Assembly: GCA_000307935.1 (NCBI GenBank)
Contig: AMWX01000012.1
Location: 124,001 to 188,000 of the forward strand
Direction: 5' to 3'
Source of the DNA: SAR86 cluster bacterium SAR86E
Lineage (GTDB): Bacteria > Pseudomonadota > Gammaproteobacteria > Magnimaribacterales > D2472
DNA: 64,000 bases
Shown here: one piece after another, positions 17,519 to 26,939 of the stretch
Layout of the letters: the number at the start of each line of letters is the position of its first letter
Position numbering within the stretch: position 1 is the first letter of the stretch
Notes under the pieces: generated by a model
Databases searched by the model: none
What the model saw: the letters and a program-made list of their open reading frames with translations, nothing else
Told to the model about the DNA's origin: nothing
Translations under genes and position numbers: made by a program

Positions 17519-18588
17519 ACCTCGCTAATTACTCTGCTGATATAACGAACTTGTGATGTTGGCGTATATTTATTCATTATTATATCAAAGCCTTTTAATC
17601 TAATAAGAGGCTCATAATCTTTAACCCACCAAAATTTTAAGGTCTCAACGAGAGAAGAAATGTTACCTTGTCTAAAAAAGCCATTTGAGAATTCATCCAC
17701 AAGCGCTTCAGCCTCTGGCATTTGCTGATCAAAATTGTTATGAGTAATTACCGGCGTACCATAAATAAGTGAATGCATAACTATTAGACCTGCTTTTCCA
17801 GGAGCTATTACTGCTTTTGCAGAATAAATTAACATTGCTAATTTAGATTCATCATAAATTGCACCAAGAAAATTAACCTTTAAACTATTTTTTTTAGCAT
17901 ACGCTTCAAGCTCATCTCGACAAGGGCCATCCCCAACAACCTTTAAAGTTATTATTTGATTGTAATTATCTTTTAGGTTTTTCATTGCTTGAAGCATCAA
18001 CATCAAATCTAATTCAGGCGTTAATCGACCAAGGGAAAGAAAGAATTTTTCTGAGCTAGTAGTTTTTTTTAAGTATGGAATTTGAGCGATTTGCTTTTCT
18101 GTGTCAAGTGAATTGTAAATTACCGCAATTCTATTTCCATCAAAGCCTTGGCTCATCCCTATATTTCTAGCTCTGCTGCCATAAACAAGAAGAACATCAG
18201 CTAGAGAGTAAAAGCTATTTGTTATAAATCGATGAATAAAACTTCTCCTTCTAAGCCAACCGTGGGTCCAAAATAATACCTTAACGGAAAAAATTTTTGC
18301 AGCTATTGCGTAAAACCAATATGAAAGAATTTTCCAGTCACCTAACAAAATAATTGCATCATATTTTTCATTACATAAAATTCTTAAGAATCCAGATTGA
18401 ATATAAAAATTTCCAAATTTTTTAGTTTTCAAAACTGAGATTTGATGGTCGCTTATACACTTAATTCCATTCAGATCACTGATAGACCCTGTAAAAATTT
18501 GAAATTCAATTTCTTTATGAGAAAGCAAACTCTTAAAAACGGCTTCTCGATAATGAGGGAAGTGGCTATATAAAATTGCAACTTTCAT
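17506..18588 (-). CDS. Family 4 (GT-B fold) glycosyltransferase
   Basis: A 360-residue GT-B glycosyltransferase. The C-terminal Rossmann half has FFLSLGRLTPELDLMLMLQA, LKVVGDGPCRDELEAYA, VNFLGAIYDESKLAMLIYSA and the donor-site segment AVIAPGKAGLIVMHSLIYGTPVI, which is the glycine-rich form of the usual EGFGL..EA region. The N-terminal half begins MKVAILYSHFPHYREAVF. It is predicted to transfer a hexose or deoxyhexose during repeat-unit assembly. It lies just downstream of the wzy candidate, 13 bases away. Confidence 0.82.
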   Translation of the reverse strand: MKVAILYSHFPHYREAVFKSLLSHKEIEFQIFTGSISDLNGIKCISDHQISVLKTKKFGNFYIQSGFLRILCNEKYDAIILLGDWKILSYWFYAIAAKIFSVKVLFWTHGWLRRRSFIHRFITNSFYSLADVLLVYGSRARNIGMSQGFDGNRIAVIYNSLDTEKQIAQIPYLKKTTSSEKFFLSLGRLTPELDLMLMLQAMKNLKDNYNQIITLKVVGDGPCRDELEAYAKKNSLKVNFLGAIYDESKLAMLIYSAKAVIAPGKAGLIVMHSLIYGTPVITHNNFDQQMPEAEALVDEFSNGFFRQGNISSLVETLKFWWVKDYEPLIRLKGFDIIMNKYTPTSQVRYISRVISEVCKK

Positions 18589-18601
18589 TTCTTATATGCA
18601 T

Positions 18602-19861
18602 CTAAGCAAGGTTTATTTTTCTATTAATCTTTTTCTTAGACTGGCCTGCATTAACTTTAATCAATAGGGCTAGGCAAGAGAAAATCAGATAAACCAAAAC
18701 CGATGAAAATATAGTTCCTAAAAAACCATATGCCGTGGTTTCAAGACGAAAACATGTTATTAGATGCGATATAAGAGCCAATTCGCAGAAAGGTTTTGGC
18801 AGGAGGGCGCTAAGATGGATCAATGAAAAAAAAATGCTCCAGAAGAATACCAGTGAAGGCAATAAGCCTATCCAGCCAAATGACCAAAGCAAGTGCCCTG
18901 CTGTTGTTGCAGCAAGATTTACATCATCATGCGATGTTATGTAGCCTCCTAAGGGTAGCATTTCTCTAGAGTGTTGAGGATACTCAAAAACAATAGCTGG
19001 GACTACTGACAAAGGTATTCCTGCAAAAGACCAAATTGGCAATGTTGGTCGAATTGGGTGATCACTTAATTCATTTTTTATTAGTGCTCCAGTAGTATCC
19101 ACAACACCAAGTCTTCCAGCGGATGCAACTAATCTTTCTACTATAAGATCGGATCCCTTCTCACCTACTGAAATTTCTACATCGTTTCGTGTTGAGGATA
19201 CAATTAGACTAGATGCAATAAATACTGTAGCAGATAAAAAACCAACGCTCACCCACCGAAAATTAAGCGAAAATTTATGTCGCATAATTATTAATAAAAT
19301 AAAGGGAAAGATTGTAATTAAGATCAGTCTTTCTTTTGAAACTAAGAAAAATTCATCCTGAATACAAAATAATACTGTTATTAAATGGAGTAATAGGGCT
19401 AATATCAATTTACGTCTTTTATCAGCATATATGTAAAGCAAGCAAATAGAGGGTACTAGCATAATTATTGCAAAATAAAACTTAATGCTTGACTCAGCTG
19501 GGGAAAATACAGTACCTACAAAAAATATAATCCAAAGAGAAAAAATAGACCTGAACATTACACTTTTGTCAGGGATAAAAATACCTATGCTAGGAGACCA
19601 TCTATTCCAAATAATCATAAAAATAAGATAACTCAGGCTTAGTAGCAAAGAAGCTAGACCAATATATTCATAATTTGGCAGCACTAAATTTAGTTCTGCC
19701 ATATATATAAAGATTGGGCCCAGAACACCATAGCCAATCGTCCATATGCCAACAAATACAGATAATAATCGAATTAATCGATTCTGATGATCGCGATCAA
19801 AAAATTTATATGTAATTGCTAAAATTAATAGACTAATCATTAATTGGAAAGCAATACTCAT
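18602..19861 (-). CDS. Wzy-like polysaccharide polymerase candidate
   Basis: A 419-residue integral membrane protein with about ten to twelve hydrophobic segments and one large soluble loop around residues 205-300 containing many charged residues (STRNDVEISVGEKGSD). This topology, length and position between glycosyltransferases and near wzx fit the O-antigen/EPS polymerase Wzy, which joins lipid-linked repeats in the periplasm. Wzy proteins share little sequence, so the call rests on topology and context. No other gene in the locus could fill this role. Confidence 0.7.
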   Translation of the reverse strand: MSIAFQLMISLLILAITYKFFDRDHQNRLIRLLSVFVGIWTIGYGVLGPIFIYMAELNLVLPNYEYIGLASLLLSLSYLIFMIIWNRWSPSIGIFIPDKSVMFRSIFSLWIIFFVGTVFSPAESSIKFYFAIIMLVPSICLLYIYADKRRKLILALLLHLITVLFCIQDEFFLVSKERLILITIFPFILLIIMRHKFSLNFRWVSVGFLSATVFIASSLIVSSTRNDVEISVGEKGSDLIVERLVASAGRLGVVDTTGALIKNELSDHPIRPTLPIWSFAGIPLSVVPAIVFEYPQHSREMLPLGGYITSHDDVNLAATTAGHLLWSFGWIGLLPSLVFFWSIFFSLIHLSALLPKPFCELALISHLITCFRLETTAYGFLGTIFSSVLVYLIFSCLALLIKVNAGQSKKKINRKINLA

Positions 19862-19933
19862 AATAGAACCTCTAGAATAATATAAGACATGTGAGAATCT
19901 TGCCAGTCTACAAGCAATAAATAAAAAGTTTCA

Positions 19934-20779
19934 TTAAAAAGTAGCATTATTCAATACTTGTATGCTTTTAGTACAATAAGTATTTTTAACCTGTATATCG
20001 TTTTGCCCTGATCGATTTGTCTTATGCAACGCTAATCCTTGGCTGAATGGAATAATGTCCGGTGTGTAAAACTCATTACGGCATTGCCTGTATGGAATAT
20101 CATAAAACACTGAAATCCAATGGAACCATATATCATCATTCTGAGGACACGAATCTAAAAATTTTTTTTGAAGTTTTTGAACGATGCCAGCAAATTTCGA
20201 GCAAACCAATACACCTCCTACGCCTGTAGCAAAATTTTTAACTGAGGTCCTTTTTAAGTTATTAAAAGCCCATGAATTATATGGAGAAATTTCATTATCA
20301 TTTAAACCGATAGTCTGTGATCTCATACAAATATTTAGTTCAGGATTTAAGGCTGCTTCATTAACTAATCCTTCAAAAATATCAGATCTATAAATTGCAT
20401 CATCATCAAATACTGCAAAACTCCTTTCCCTGCTCCAGTGACTGTTAAGGTAATGAATGTATTTACAATGAGGGCCTAAGCTTTCTCCATAGATGATATT
20501 TATTCCAAAACTAGCTAAACGACGAATAAAAAAAGCCTTAGCGAAAGTCATTTTTTCCGTTAAATCTAAAGTAACAAAAAATCGATTTGGTCTTTTGTTT
20601 GCAGACATTAATGCCTCAATTGCTATTGGCATAAAATATATTCTTTTTCCATGAGAGGTCATACAAATATCAATTAAGCTATCTTCAAAAGCATAAGCTC
20701 TCATCCTGCAAATAAATTTAATAAAATAATATAAAGACAAGATTAATATCCAAATTCGAGCAAGTATTTTTTTGATCAA
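19934..20779 (-). CDS. Putative glycosyltransferase with DDD motif
   Basis: A 281-residue protein with an N-terminal membrane-anchor helix (ARIWILILSLYYFIKFI) and a GT-A-like core: DICMTSHGKRIYFMPIAIEAL, RFFVTLDLTEKM, then FAVFDDDAIYRSD with a DDD cluster (about 125-127) that would bind metal and nucleotide sugar. A late FATGVGGVLVCSK and NDDIWFHW look like acceptor-side motifs of this enzyme class. The start is TTG at 20779; a strong AGGAG six bases upstream decides it. The precise family is not recognised, so donor and linkage are open. Confidence 0.6.
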   Translation of the reverse strand: MIKKILARIWILILSLYYFIKFICRMRAYAFEDSLIDICMTSHGKRIYFMPIAIEALMSANKRPNRFFVTLDLTEKMTFAKAFFIRRLASFGINIIYGESLGPHCKYIHYLNSHWSRERSFAVFDDDAIYRSDIFEGLVNEAALNPELNICMRSQTIGLNDNEISPYNSWAFNNLKRTSVKNFATGVGGVLVCSKFAGIVQKLQKKFLDSCPQNDDIWFHWISVFYDIPYRQCRNEFYTPDIIPFSQGLALHKTNRSGQNDIQVKNTYCTKSIQVLNNATF

Positions 20780-20858
20780 AAGATTCTCCTTTTTTTAATT
20801 CTCAATAACAGATATCAACTTTGCATATCTGATTAAAAATTTTTTTACCTTAAAAATT

Positions 20859-21671
20859 TTAACCTGAAGAAATTATTTTTTTTATTTGAATGTAGCCATC
20901 TGGCCAATATTTTTCAGGATTAATCGCATCCATAAGTTTTATAGAAGGCGTTCTGAGATAATATGTTTTTTCTTTCAGGCTTTTATCCAATAATTCCTTG
21001 GCTGTTAAATCCCGTGAACCATATTCAAATGAATGCGCAAAGTTCTGAACTTTTTTTAGCAATTCCGCATATGGAAGACACCATGAAAAATGGCAGCCTG
21101 AGACCTCATTAACCTTTTTACCTGCATAGCGCCAATGAGCATAACTGTTCTTAAATAAATATCTCCCAGCACCAATTATTGAAGGGCCATAAAAATGAAA
21201 ATCAGGAGCAATTAGCGAATCTGACAGCATAAACTGATTGAGTCTTAATGTTTCAGCTTTAAAGCAAATAAATCTTGAAGAAATTCTATCCAGAGATTTG
21301 CTTACTGATGATTGATACAAAACTTCATCTGAATCTGTAGAAATAACTATATCATTAATAGATAAATTAAAATGATCTATGAATGCGCCACGAGTTATGT
21401 TTTCATTAAAGTGGGAATGAGCGTCATTTCTACTTTTGGAAACACTATATGATTCTAAAAATAAAGGAATATAGTCTATTTTACTTGAGAGTTTAGGAAT
21501 CATAGATAATAGTTTATCAATACCAATTAATTTTCGCTCATATCCAGTGTGAGTAAACTGAGGCTCAATAATAATAACTCTATCTAGCAAACTATCTAAT
21601 TCTATGATCTGAGCAGCGATAAAGGGAATTTCGTGCTCTGAAGTAAAAATTGTTTTTAAAAATACATTCAT
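20859..21671 (-). CDS. GT17-like glycosyltransferase
   Basis: A 270-residue protein resembling family 17 glycosyltransferases (beta-1,4-N-acetylglucosaminyltransferase type). Supporting motifs are ELDSLLDRVIIIEPQFTHTG, the DIVISTDSDEVLY acidic motif (about 107-119), and the C-terminal GCHFSWCLPYAELLKKVQNF followed by a His-Ser-rich stretch, the pattern seen in GT17 proteins. It is unlike the neighbouring GT2 enzymes. Role in repeat-unit synthesis is inferred from the locus; the sugar is unknown. Confidence 0.6.
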   Translation of the reverse strand: MNVFLKTIFTSEHEIPFIAAQIIELDSLLDRVIIIEPQFTHTGYERKLIGIDKLLSMIPKLSSKIDYIPLFLESYSVSKSRNDAHSHFNENITRGAFIDHFNLSINDIVISTDSDEVLYQSSVSKSLDRISSRFICFKAETLRLNQFMLSDSLIAPDFHFYGPSIIGAGRYLFKNSYAHWRYAGKKVNEVSGCHFSWCLPYAELLKKVQNFAHSFEYGSRDLTAKELLDKSLKEKTYYLRTPSIKLMDAINPEKYWPDGYIQIKKIISSG

Positions 21672-21758
21672 TATAAATACTCAGAAAAATTCAGATTCAC
21701 AGATAAAATCTAGAAAAGAAGAGCTTACTTAAAAATCTTATAAGCTTCAAATATTAGC

Positions 21759-22448
21759 CTATAAAAGCTCAATAGCTGCATAATTTGTCTCTTCATTATT
21801 TAAGTTTTTAGCCCAGAATAAATTACCATTTTTACCTTCAATGGCAGCATATTTTTGTGGATATATAATTTTTTTTGATCCAAGAATTGCAGCTGCTAAA
21901 GAAAAGGTTGAGGGGCTGGCAATAATTTTTTTTGCTCTCATCAACATAATAAAATCAGAAAAAGGGTTGCCGCTTACAAGAAGAATCTTAAGACCCCTGC
22001 TAACAAGGGTCTCGACTATTGCTTGAACTATGCTGTGATGAGAGTCATCGGTTACTAAAAATATTGTGTCTGTATAGTCCGAAGGTATGCTGTCAATAAA
22101 AAAATCCTCTTTGATAATAGAATGCTTTTTCCATTGTGAAAAATCTGTTCCGCGAAAATGAAGAGCTATATAGTTTGCTGGTTTTTCAAACAACGATTCA
22201 GCGGTAATGAAATAAGAAGGAATATCGATTGGTTTTTCATGAAATAGAACTTCACTTAGCTGCCATTTTTGTTTTAGTTTAAAATCGAACTTTTTAGATG
22301 TATTTTTAAGAAAACGTCTGCAATCTATATCATTAGAAACGATGGTACCCTCTCGATCAGCAATATAATTAAGGGCATCTATATGTTGTAAAAATTTATT
22401 ACCAAACCGACCAGAAAGCCCATCAATTAAAAAAATTGGTTTTTGCAT
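21759..22448 (-). CDS. GT11-like (fucosyltransferase-type) glycosyltransferase
   Basis: A short 229-residue protein with GRFGNKFLQHIDAL near the N-terminus, YIALHFRGTDF in the middle and SPSTFSLAAAILG near the C-terminus. These correspond to the GxxGNxxFQ, HxRxxD and S-x-STF-S-x-x-A patterns of family 11 and related fucosyltransferases. GT11 proteins are usually about 280-300 residues, so this is a short member. GDP-fucose synthesis genes (gmd, fcl) lie in the same operon, which supports fucosyl transfer. Specificity is inference. Confidence 0.55.
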   Translation of the reverse strand: MQKPIFLIDGLSGRFGNKFLQHIDALNYIADREGTIVSNDIDCRRFLKNTSKKFDFKLKQKWQLSEVLFHEKPIDIPSYFITAESLFEKPANYIALHFRGTDFSQWKKHSIIKEDFFIDSIPSDYTDTIFLVTDDSHHSIVQAIVETLVSRGLKILLVSGNPFSDFIMLMRAKKIIASPSTFSLAAAILGSKKIIYPQKYAAIEGKNGNLFWAKNLNNEETNYAAIELL

Positions 22449-22525
22449 TTTGATGTATCTTATTAAAAATTAGTTTAATTTGAATTATTTTAACAAAATA
22501 TTTATTTGAGCAACTTATTTAGAAA

Positions 22526-24025
22526 TTAAATAAGTTTATTATTAGCCCGCAAAAGCCCGAATATCCAGATCCTTATCTGCGAATTAAAAAGAAGTAATAA
22601 ACCATACAAAGAAAAAGCTAGTAAGAGAAAAAATATTTGCCAAATAAAACCATTGTATGATTCAACAATATTTTGAAATGTTAAAAAGACGGATGTAACC
22701 AAAAATGCGCAGAATAAAGGAAATAAAAAGCAGCTTATAAGCTTTTTGAAATCTAGATTTAATCTTTGAAAGCTTATAAAAATAAATAATGGAAGTCGAA
22801 GACAAGCTGAGCCTGTTGCATAAGTAATTATCATAGGGATAATGCCGAACGAAAAACTCATAGCTATTAAAAAAGAAACTACTATAAAATCAATGATACG
22901 GAGCTTTAATACAATATCTGGCATACCTTTGGCTGTAAGTTGACATGCTAGTAAATAAATTACTGGCTCTACAATTGCTATAGGTGCAAGAAGTTTTATC
23001 AATGAACCCACTTCAGTCCAACCCTCTCCAAGAATAATGGTAGCAAGTAAATCAGAGAAAAGAATAAAAATCATGCAGGTCAATATAGCCATTATCGAAA
23101 TTGCTTGTAATGCTGATAAGGCAAGGCGATCAAATGAATCTTTTGAAGATTTGCCATGAAACCTACTAAGGCTAGACTGAGTAAGGTGCGAAATAGGTAT
23201 AAGGAACATGGCAGAAAAAATGCCCACAATCATAATAGCTCGCGAATATATTCCTGCACCATTAATACCATCAATTAATCCTACTACCAAAGCGACTAAC
23301 GAAACGGTCAATGTTGCCAAAATACTTGCAAATAATGAAATTCCGCCAAATTTTAGTAAATACAAGATGTTGGTTTTTCTAGAGTAAAATAAGGGTCGCC
23401 ACTTTGAAGCATAGGCAGCTAAAGTTAAATGGCCAGCAACCGGCAAAATTGATAAAGCCACTAAAGCCCAATAGCCAAAACCTGTTAATGCCATATAGCA
23501 AGCAATTATTATAGCAAATGTGACAGTCAGGATTTCAATTATCATTATAAGGGTATAGTCCAGGCGACGACGCAATAGCGCATCAAATTGAACTCCAAAA
23601 CCCCCAAAAATATAAGCAGTAGATAAAAAAATTAAAACTGAAGCCAGTTTAGGCTCTGAGTACATGAATGCCATAGAAGGAGAAATTAATACGCAGAAAA
23701 ACATTAAGGAAAAACCAATTGCAGCATTGATCCAAAATATATTTGAAGCTTCTTGAATGGAGATAGACTGGGTTTGAATAACTGCAGTGGACAAGCCACC
23801 ATCCTTTAGTCTGGCTAAAATAGCAGTCACAGAAGTGCAAATAGCTATAATACCAAAATCTTCTGCACTCAATATGCGAGCTAAGAAAGCTGTTGAAAAA
23901 ATAGTAGCTATAGCTTTGATTATTTGGCCAAAAATTATTATTTTACTAGATTGGACAAAATTTGTAGCAATCCCAGTATCAGTAAAGTCCACCTTAAAAG
24001 GATTTTTTTTTGAGGAATCAATCAT
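22526..24025 (-). CDS. Wzx/WzxC-type oligosaccharide flippase
   Basis: A 499-residue polytopic membrane protein of the MOP/polysaccharide-transport family, with about 14 hydrophobic segments. It opens with SSKIIIFGQIIKAIATIFS and has the family signature LSAEDFGIIAICTSVTAIL plus FGVQFDALLRRRLDY, typical of WzxC. It flips lipid-linked repeat units to the periplasm for polymerisation. I use the ATG at 24025; a TTG five codons upstream (24040) is an alternative, and neither has a strong ribosome binding site. It lies 27 bases downstream of the methyltransferase gene. Confidence 0.87.
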   Translation of the reverse strand: MIDSSKKNPFKVDFTDTGIATNFVQSSKIIIFGQIIKAIATIFSTAFLARILSAEDFGIIAICTSVTAILARLKDGGLSTAVIQTQSISIQEASNIFWINAAIGFSLMFFCVLISPSMAFMYSEPKLASVLIFLSTAYIFGGFGVQFDALLRRRLDYTLIMIIEILTVTFAIIIACYMALTGFGYWALVALSILPVAGHLTLAAYASKWRPLFYSRKTNILYLLKFGGISLFASILATLTVSLVALVVGLIDGINGAGIYSRAIMIVGIFSAMFLIPISHLTQSSLSRFHGKSSKDSFDRLALSALQAISIMAILTCMIFILFSDLLATIILGEGWTEVGSLIKLLAPIAIVEPVIYLLACQLTAKGMPDIVLKLRIIDFIVVSFLIAMSFSFGIIPMIITYATGSACLRLPLFIFISFQRLNLDFKKLISCFLFPLFCAFLVTSVFLTFQNIVESYNGFIWQIFFLLLAFSLYGLLLLFNSQIRIWIFGLLRANNKLI

Positions 24026-24052
24026 TGTAACTAGGGCCAAATGAAAGAATTA

Positions 24053-24730
24053 TTATTTAAATATTCCAAAGGTTTTTGCGTATCCTCTGTGGCTTCCATA
24101 TTCTTTGTAAGATAAATGATTTTCTAAACAAAAATCACATACTGCCTCATAAACCATCTTAGAATTAAAATCTCCATCAAGATTTTTAAGTTTATCATTT
24201 GAAGAGTGACGCATGTGAAAGTCATCACCGCATAAGACTCCACCAGGTTTTAATTTTGGCCAATAATTTCTTAAGTCGCTTAATACATAATCATAAGTAT
24301 GATTACCATCAATAAATATAAGATCAAGTGACTCCTCGGGTATCGATGCTAGAACTTCTAGATCATCAGAAAAAGAACGGTAAAATACAACATTCTCATT
24401 CATTTTTAATAGTTCTTTTCGGGTTTGATTATATACTTTATCTCCACCTGTATCTAATAAAATCCTATCAAAACCATCACCTATATAATCATCATACATT
24501 TCATAAGGGTCTACTATAATGTACTTTTCTACTCTGAAATTAGAAAGAACTATCTTGCTACTCTCACCAAAGCGTGCTCCTACTTCCAATACAGTTATGG
24601 CTCTTTTAGAGAATTTCTCTTTTAATTCAAGAATAATGGGTCTTATTGACCCACCTTTAGGACCCACAATTCCTAAAAAAAATCTTTCATAAAAATGCCA
24701 AAAAAGACTTTTAAATTTTGCTACAATCAT
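24053..24730 (-). CDS. Class I SAM-dependent methyltransferase
   Basis: A 225-residue methyltransferase of the Methyltransf_24 kind. Motif I is VLEVGARFGESSKIVLSNF (about 45-63), an acidic strand end IIVDPYEMYDD follows, and the DLIFIDGNHTYDYVLSDL motif with PGGVLCGDDFH completes the SAM fold. Such proteins in EPS loci methylate sugars. It is next to an FkbM-family methyltransferase, which suggests a methylated polysaccharide; the target is unknown. Confidence 0.75.
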   Translation of the reverse strand: MIVAKFKSLFWHFYERFFLGIVGPKGGSIRPIILELKEKFSKRAITVLEVGARFGESSKIVLSNFRVEKYIIVDPYEMYDDYIGDGFDRILLDTGGDKVYNQTRKELLKMNENVVFYRSFSDDLEVLASIPEESLDLIFIDGNHTYDYVLSDLRNYWPKLKPGGVLCGDDFHMRHSSNDKLKNLDGDFNSKMVYEAVCDFCLENHLSYKEYGSHRGYAKTFGIFK

Positions 24731-24914
24731 TTTGATTTTCCTAATATAATGTTTCCAATTTTTATGATCAATGGTCGTTTAGTTATATAAAATTTATATA
24801 TTTCATACTTTTCACGTCATATATTTTATAAAATAAATTCAATATTTAATAAGCATGCTAGTTTCTCAAGCTATAAGATGCTGAGTTAATCAAAAATTTG
24901 AAACTACCCTATAT

Positions 24915-25820
24915 TTACAATAGAAGTGATCTTTTTGAAATTTGGTCCGTAAATTCAAATTTTGAATTTTTACAGCATGCCACAATTAAGCCATCCTCAG
25001 AGAAAGTATCATTAAGGTCAATATCACAAATAATCCTATAGTCATGGTCTTTAATATTTTGTATGCAGTCATAATGCAACTCATTAGAATGAGTTGAAAT
25101 GAACAAGAATTCTGCTGAATGGTTGCTTAGGATATCCTTTGCGCCCTCTAACATGGCTAGCTCATATCCTTGGATATCACTATGAAGGATATCTATATTG
25201 GTTATTGCAAATTCCTCTTTTAAACCATCAACGCTTACTGTACGAGTACGAGAAGTCTTTTCATTTTCATGAATATCGCTTACAAATGCATTGATAAAGG
25301 TTCCTTCTTTATTATTTAATTTAAAATTTCTTTTTCCAGATTCAATATTAAAACTCTCTGGCTCAACCATAAAGACATTGGAATCTGTAAATTTTTGTTT
25401 AAACCAGAGTGAATAAAAAGCCCAAAAACTTCCAAGCTCTATCATTGTCGGTTTAGATTTATTATTACGATCTATGTACTCTAGAACAAGCTGAAAAAGA
25501 AGCTCCTCTTGAGGTTCATGTACACCATTATTTTCAGTTAATAGAACGGTTTTTTCTGGCCCATAATAACTGCCGACATTTACTTTAATTCCATTATGCA
25601 TAAGCTGCTTTCCATTCTTTATACTTCCTGCACCCGCACACCTCGGAATTTTAAAATTATCTGGAGAGGATAAGCATATATCAATCCTTTTACGCCAAAT
25701 ATCATCTACCTTCCAGTTTCTGAAAGTATTATCAAAAAATCCTGTAGAGGGAAGAGTATGGCCAACAAATCGTCTAATTAACGGATAATTTCGTATATAA
25801 CTGCGTATTTTTTTAAACAT
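24915..25820 (-). CDS. FkbM-family methyltransferase
   Basis: A 301-residue SAM-dependent methyltransferase. The SAM-binding region MIELGSFWAFYSLWFKQKF (about 112-130) and VFMVEPESFNIESGKRNF are followed by IDILHSDIQGYELAMLEGA, the DxQGxE pattern diagnostic of the FkbM family. These enzymes O-methylate sugars in many polysaccharide loci. It is separated from the neighbouring methyltransferase by 184 AT-rich bases in which I see no gene, and from the dehydratase upstream by a hairpin. Confidence 0.8.
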   Translation of the reverse strand: MFKKIRSYIRNYPLIRRFVGHTLPSTGFFDNTFRNWKVDDIWRKRIDICLSSPDNFKIPRCAGAGSIKNGKQLMHNGIKVNVGSYYGPEKTVLLTENNGVHEPQEELLFQLVLEYIDRNNKSKPTMIELGSFWAFYSLWFKQKFTDSNVFMVEPESFNIESGKRNFKLNNKEGTFINAFVSDIHENEKTSRTRTVSVDGLKEEFAITNIDILHSDIQGYELAMLEGAKDILSNHSAEFLFISTHSNELHYDCIQNIKDHDYRIICDIDLNDTFSEDGLIVACCKNSKFEFTDQISKRSLLL

Positions 25821-25910
25821 ATAATTTTTCCGGGATTAAAGATTAAGATAAAAAAAACAGAAACTCTAAAAGTATAAAAATTGAAATTATTTTTATCATT
25901 AATTTTTTTA

Positions 25911-25946
25911 AAAAATGCTAAACTTCTTCTGCGGTGCAAGAAGTTT
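25911..25946 (-). terminator. Hairpin between gmd paralogue and fkbM gene
   Basis: AACTTCTT (25921-25928) pairs with AAGAAGTT (25938-25945) around a GC-rich 9-base loop. On the minus strand the stem is followed after a few bases by seven T. It could end or attenuate transcription inside the long EPS operon, which would matter if RfaH-type antitermination operates. Confidence 0.45.
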
Positions 25947-25976
25947 TTTAAGTATATTTTTATTACATTTTTACTA

Positions 25977-26933
25977 TTAGTAAAGTTTATTTTCAATCAT
26001 CATGCGTACTATATCTTTAAGCTGATATTTTGGAGACCAGTTTAATACATTTTTTGCTTTTTCTGGAAGACCAAAATTAGACTGAATCTCACTAGGTCTT
26101 ATAAATTGATCTGATTGATGCACATACTTGCTCCACTCTAAACCGTAATAGTCAAAAACTAGTTTTACAAATTCCTCTAATGAATAGCTGATTCCAGATG
26201 CAATTACATAGTCACCTGGCGTATCATTCTGCAACATCAGCCACATGGCTTCGATATACTGAGGAGCCCAACCCCAGTCACGTTGAATAGATAAGTCGCC
26301 TAATACTAATTTTTTACTAGTGCCTTCAGCAATTTTTTTAGCTTCAAGGCAGATTTTTTTTGTAACAAAATGATCTCCCCTTAAATGTGACTCATGATTA
26401 AAAAGTATTCCAGAACTTACAAATAAATCATAGGCATCCCTATAATTTGAAGTATGAAAATACGCAGCAGCTTTAGCAACCCCATATGGACTTTTGGGAT
26501 TAAAGGGTGTGTTTTCATCAGCCCCATCTATGGCTGTATCCCCAAAACACTCTCCAGAACAAGCATTATAATATCTAACATTACTAAAATGATGACGAAG
26601 GCACTCTAAAATATTTAAATTTGGTTGGCAATGACTAATCATTGTGTCAATGGGGTTTTGATAGGATTTACTTACCGAACTCTGACCTCCAAGATTATAA
26701 ATTTCATTGGGTTTATATTGTCGTATTATTTTCTGAACATCTTTAGGGTCCAGCATAAATGAAGAAATCAACTCTACGTCTTTTTTAATGTTTAATGCAA
26801 TCAAATTACTGAAGCTATTTAGAGTAGCATCACGAGAGATGCCAATTACATTATAATCATTAGAGAGTAAATGATGAGCCATAAGTGAGCCGTCTTGGCC
26901 TGATATCCCATTAATAAGAGCAGTTTTAGCCAT
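25977..26933 (-). CDS. GDP-mannose 4,6-dehydratase paralogue (extended SDR)
   Basis: A 318-residue extended SDR, similar to GMD but shorter and divergent. It has the NAD loop NGISGQDGS, GGQSSVSKSYQNP, the dehydratase-type SGECFG (Ser and Glu kept) and SPYGVAKAAAYF (Tyr and Lys kept), then NHESHLRGDHFVTKKI and RDWGWAPQYIEAMW. The retained Glu suggests a 4,6-dehydratase rather than a simple reductase. It lacks the C-terminal KGNKAP-type insert present in the neighbouring gmd. It starts six bases after the gmd stop. It may make a second GDP-deoxysugar; the substrate is open. Confidence 0.75.
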   Translation of the reverse strand: MAKTALINGISGQDGSLMAHHLLSNDYNVIGISRDATLNSFSNLIALNIKKDVELISSFMLDPKDVQKIIRQYKPNEIYNLGGQSSVSKSYQNPIDTMISHCQPNLNILECLRHHFSNVRYYNACSGECFGDTAIDGADENTPFNPKSPYGVAKAAAYFHTSNYRDAYDLFVSSGILFNHESHLRGDHFVTKKICLEAKKIAEGTSKKLVLGDLSIQRDWGWAPQYIEAMWLMLQNDTPGDYVIASGISYSLEEFVKLVFDYYGLEWSKYVHQSDQFIRPSEIQSNFGLPEKAKNVLNWSPKYQLKDIVRMMIENKLY

Positions 26934-26939
26934 ATGTTT

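Noticed and set aside
25778-25996. A 72-codon open frame between the FkbM and dehydratase genes
   Set aside because: It spans a hairpin and overlaps both neighbours, with Lys/Asn/Phe-rich composition typical of AT-rich spacer DNA.
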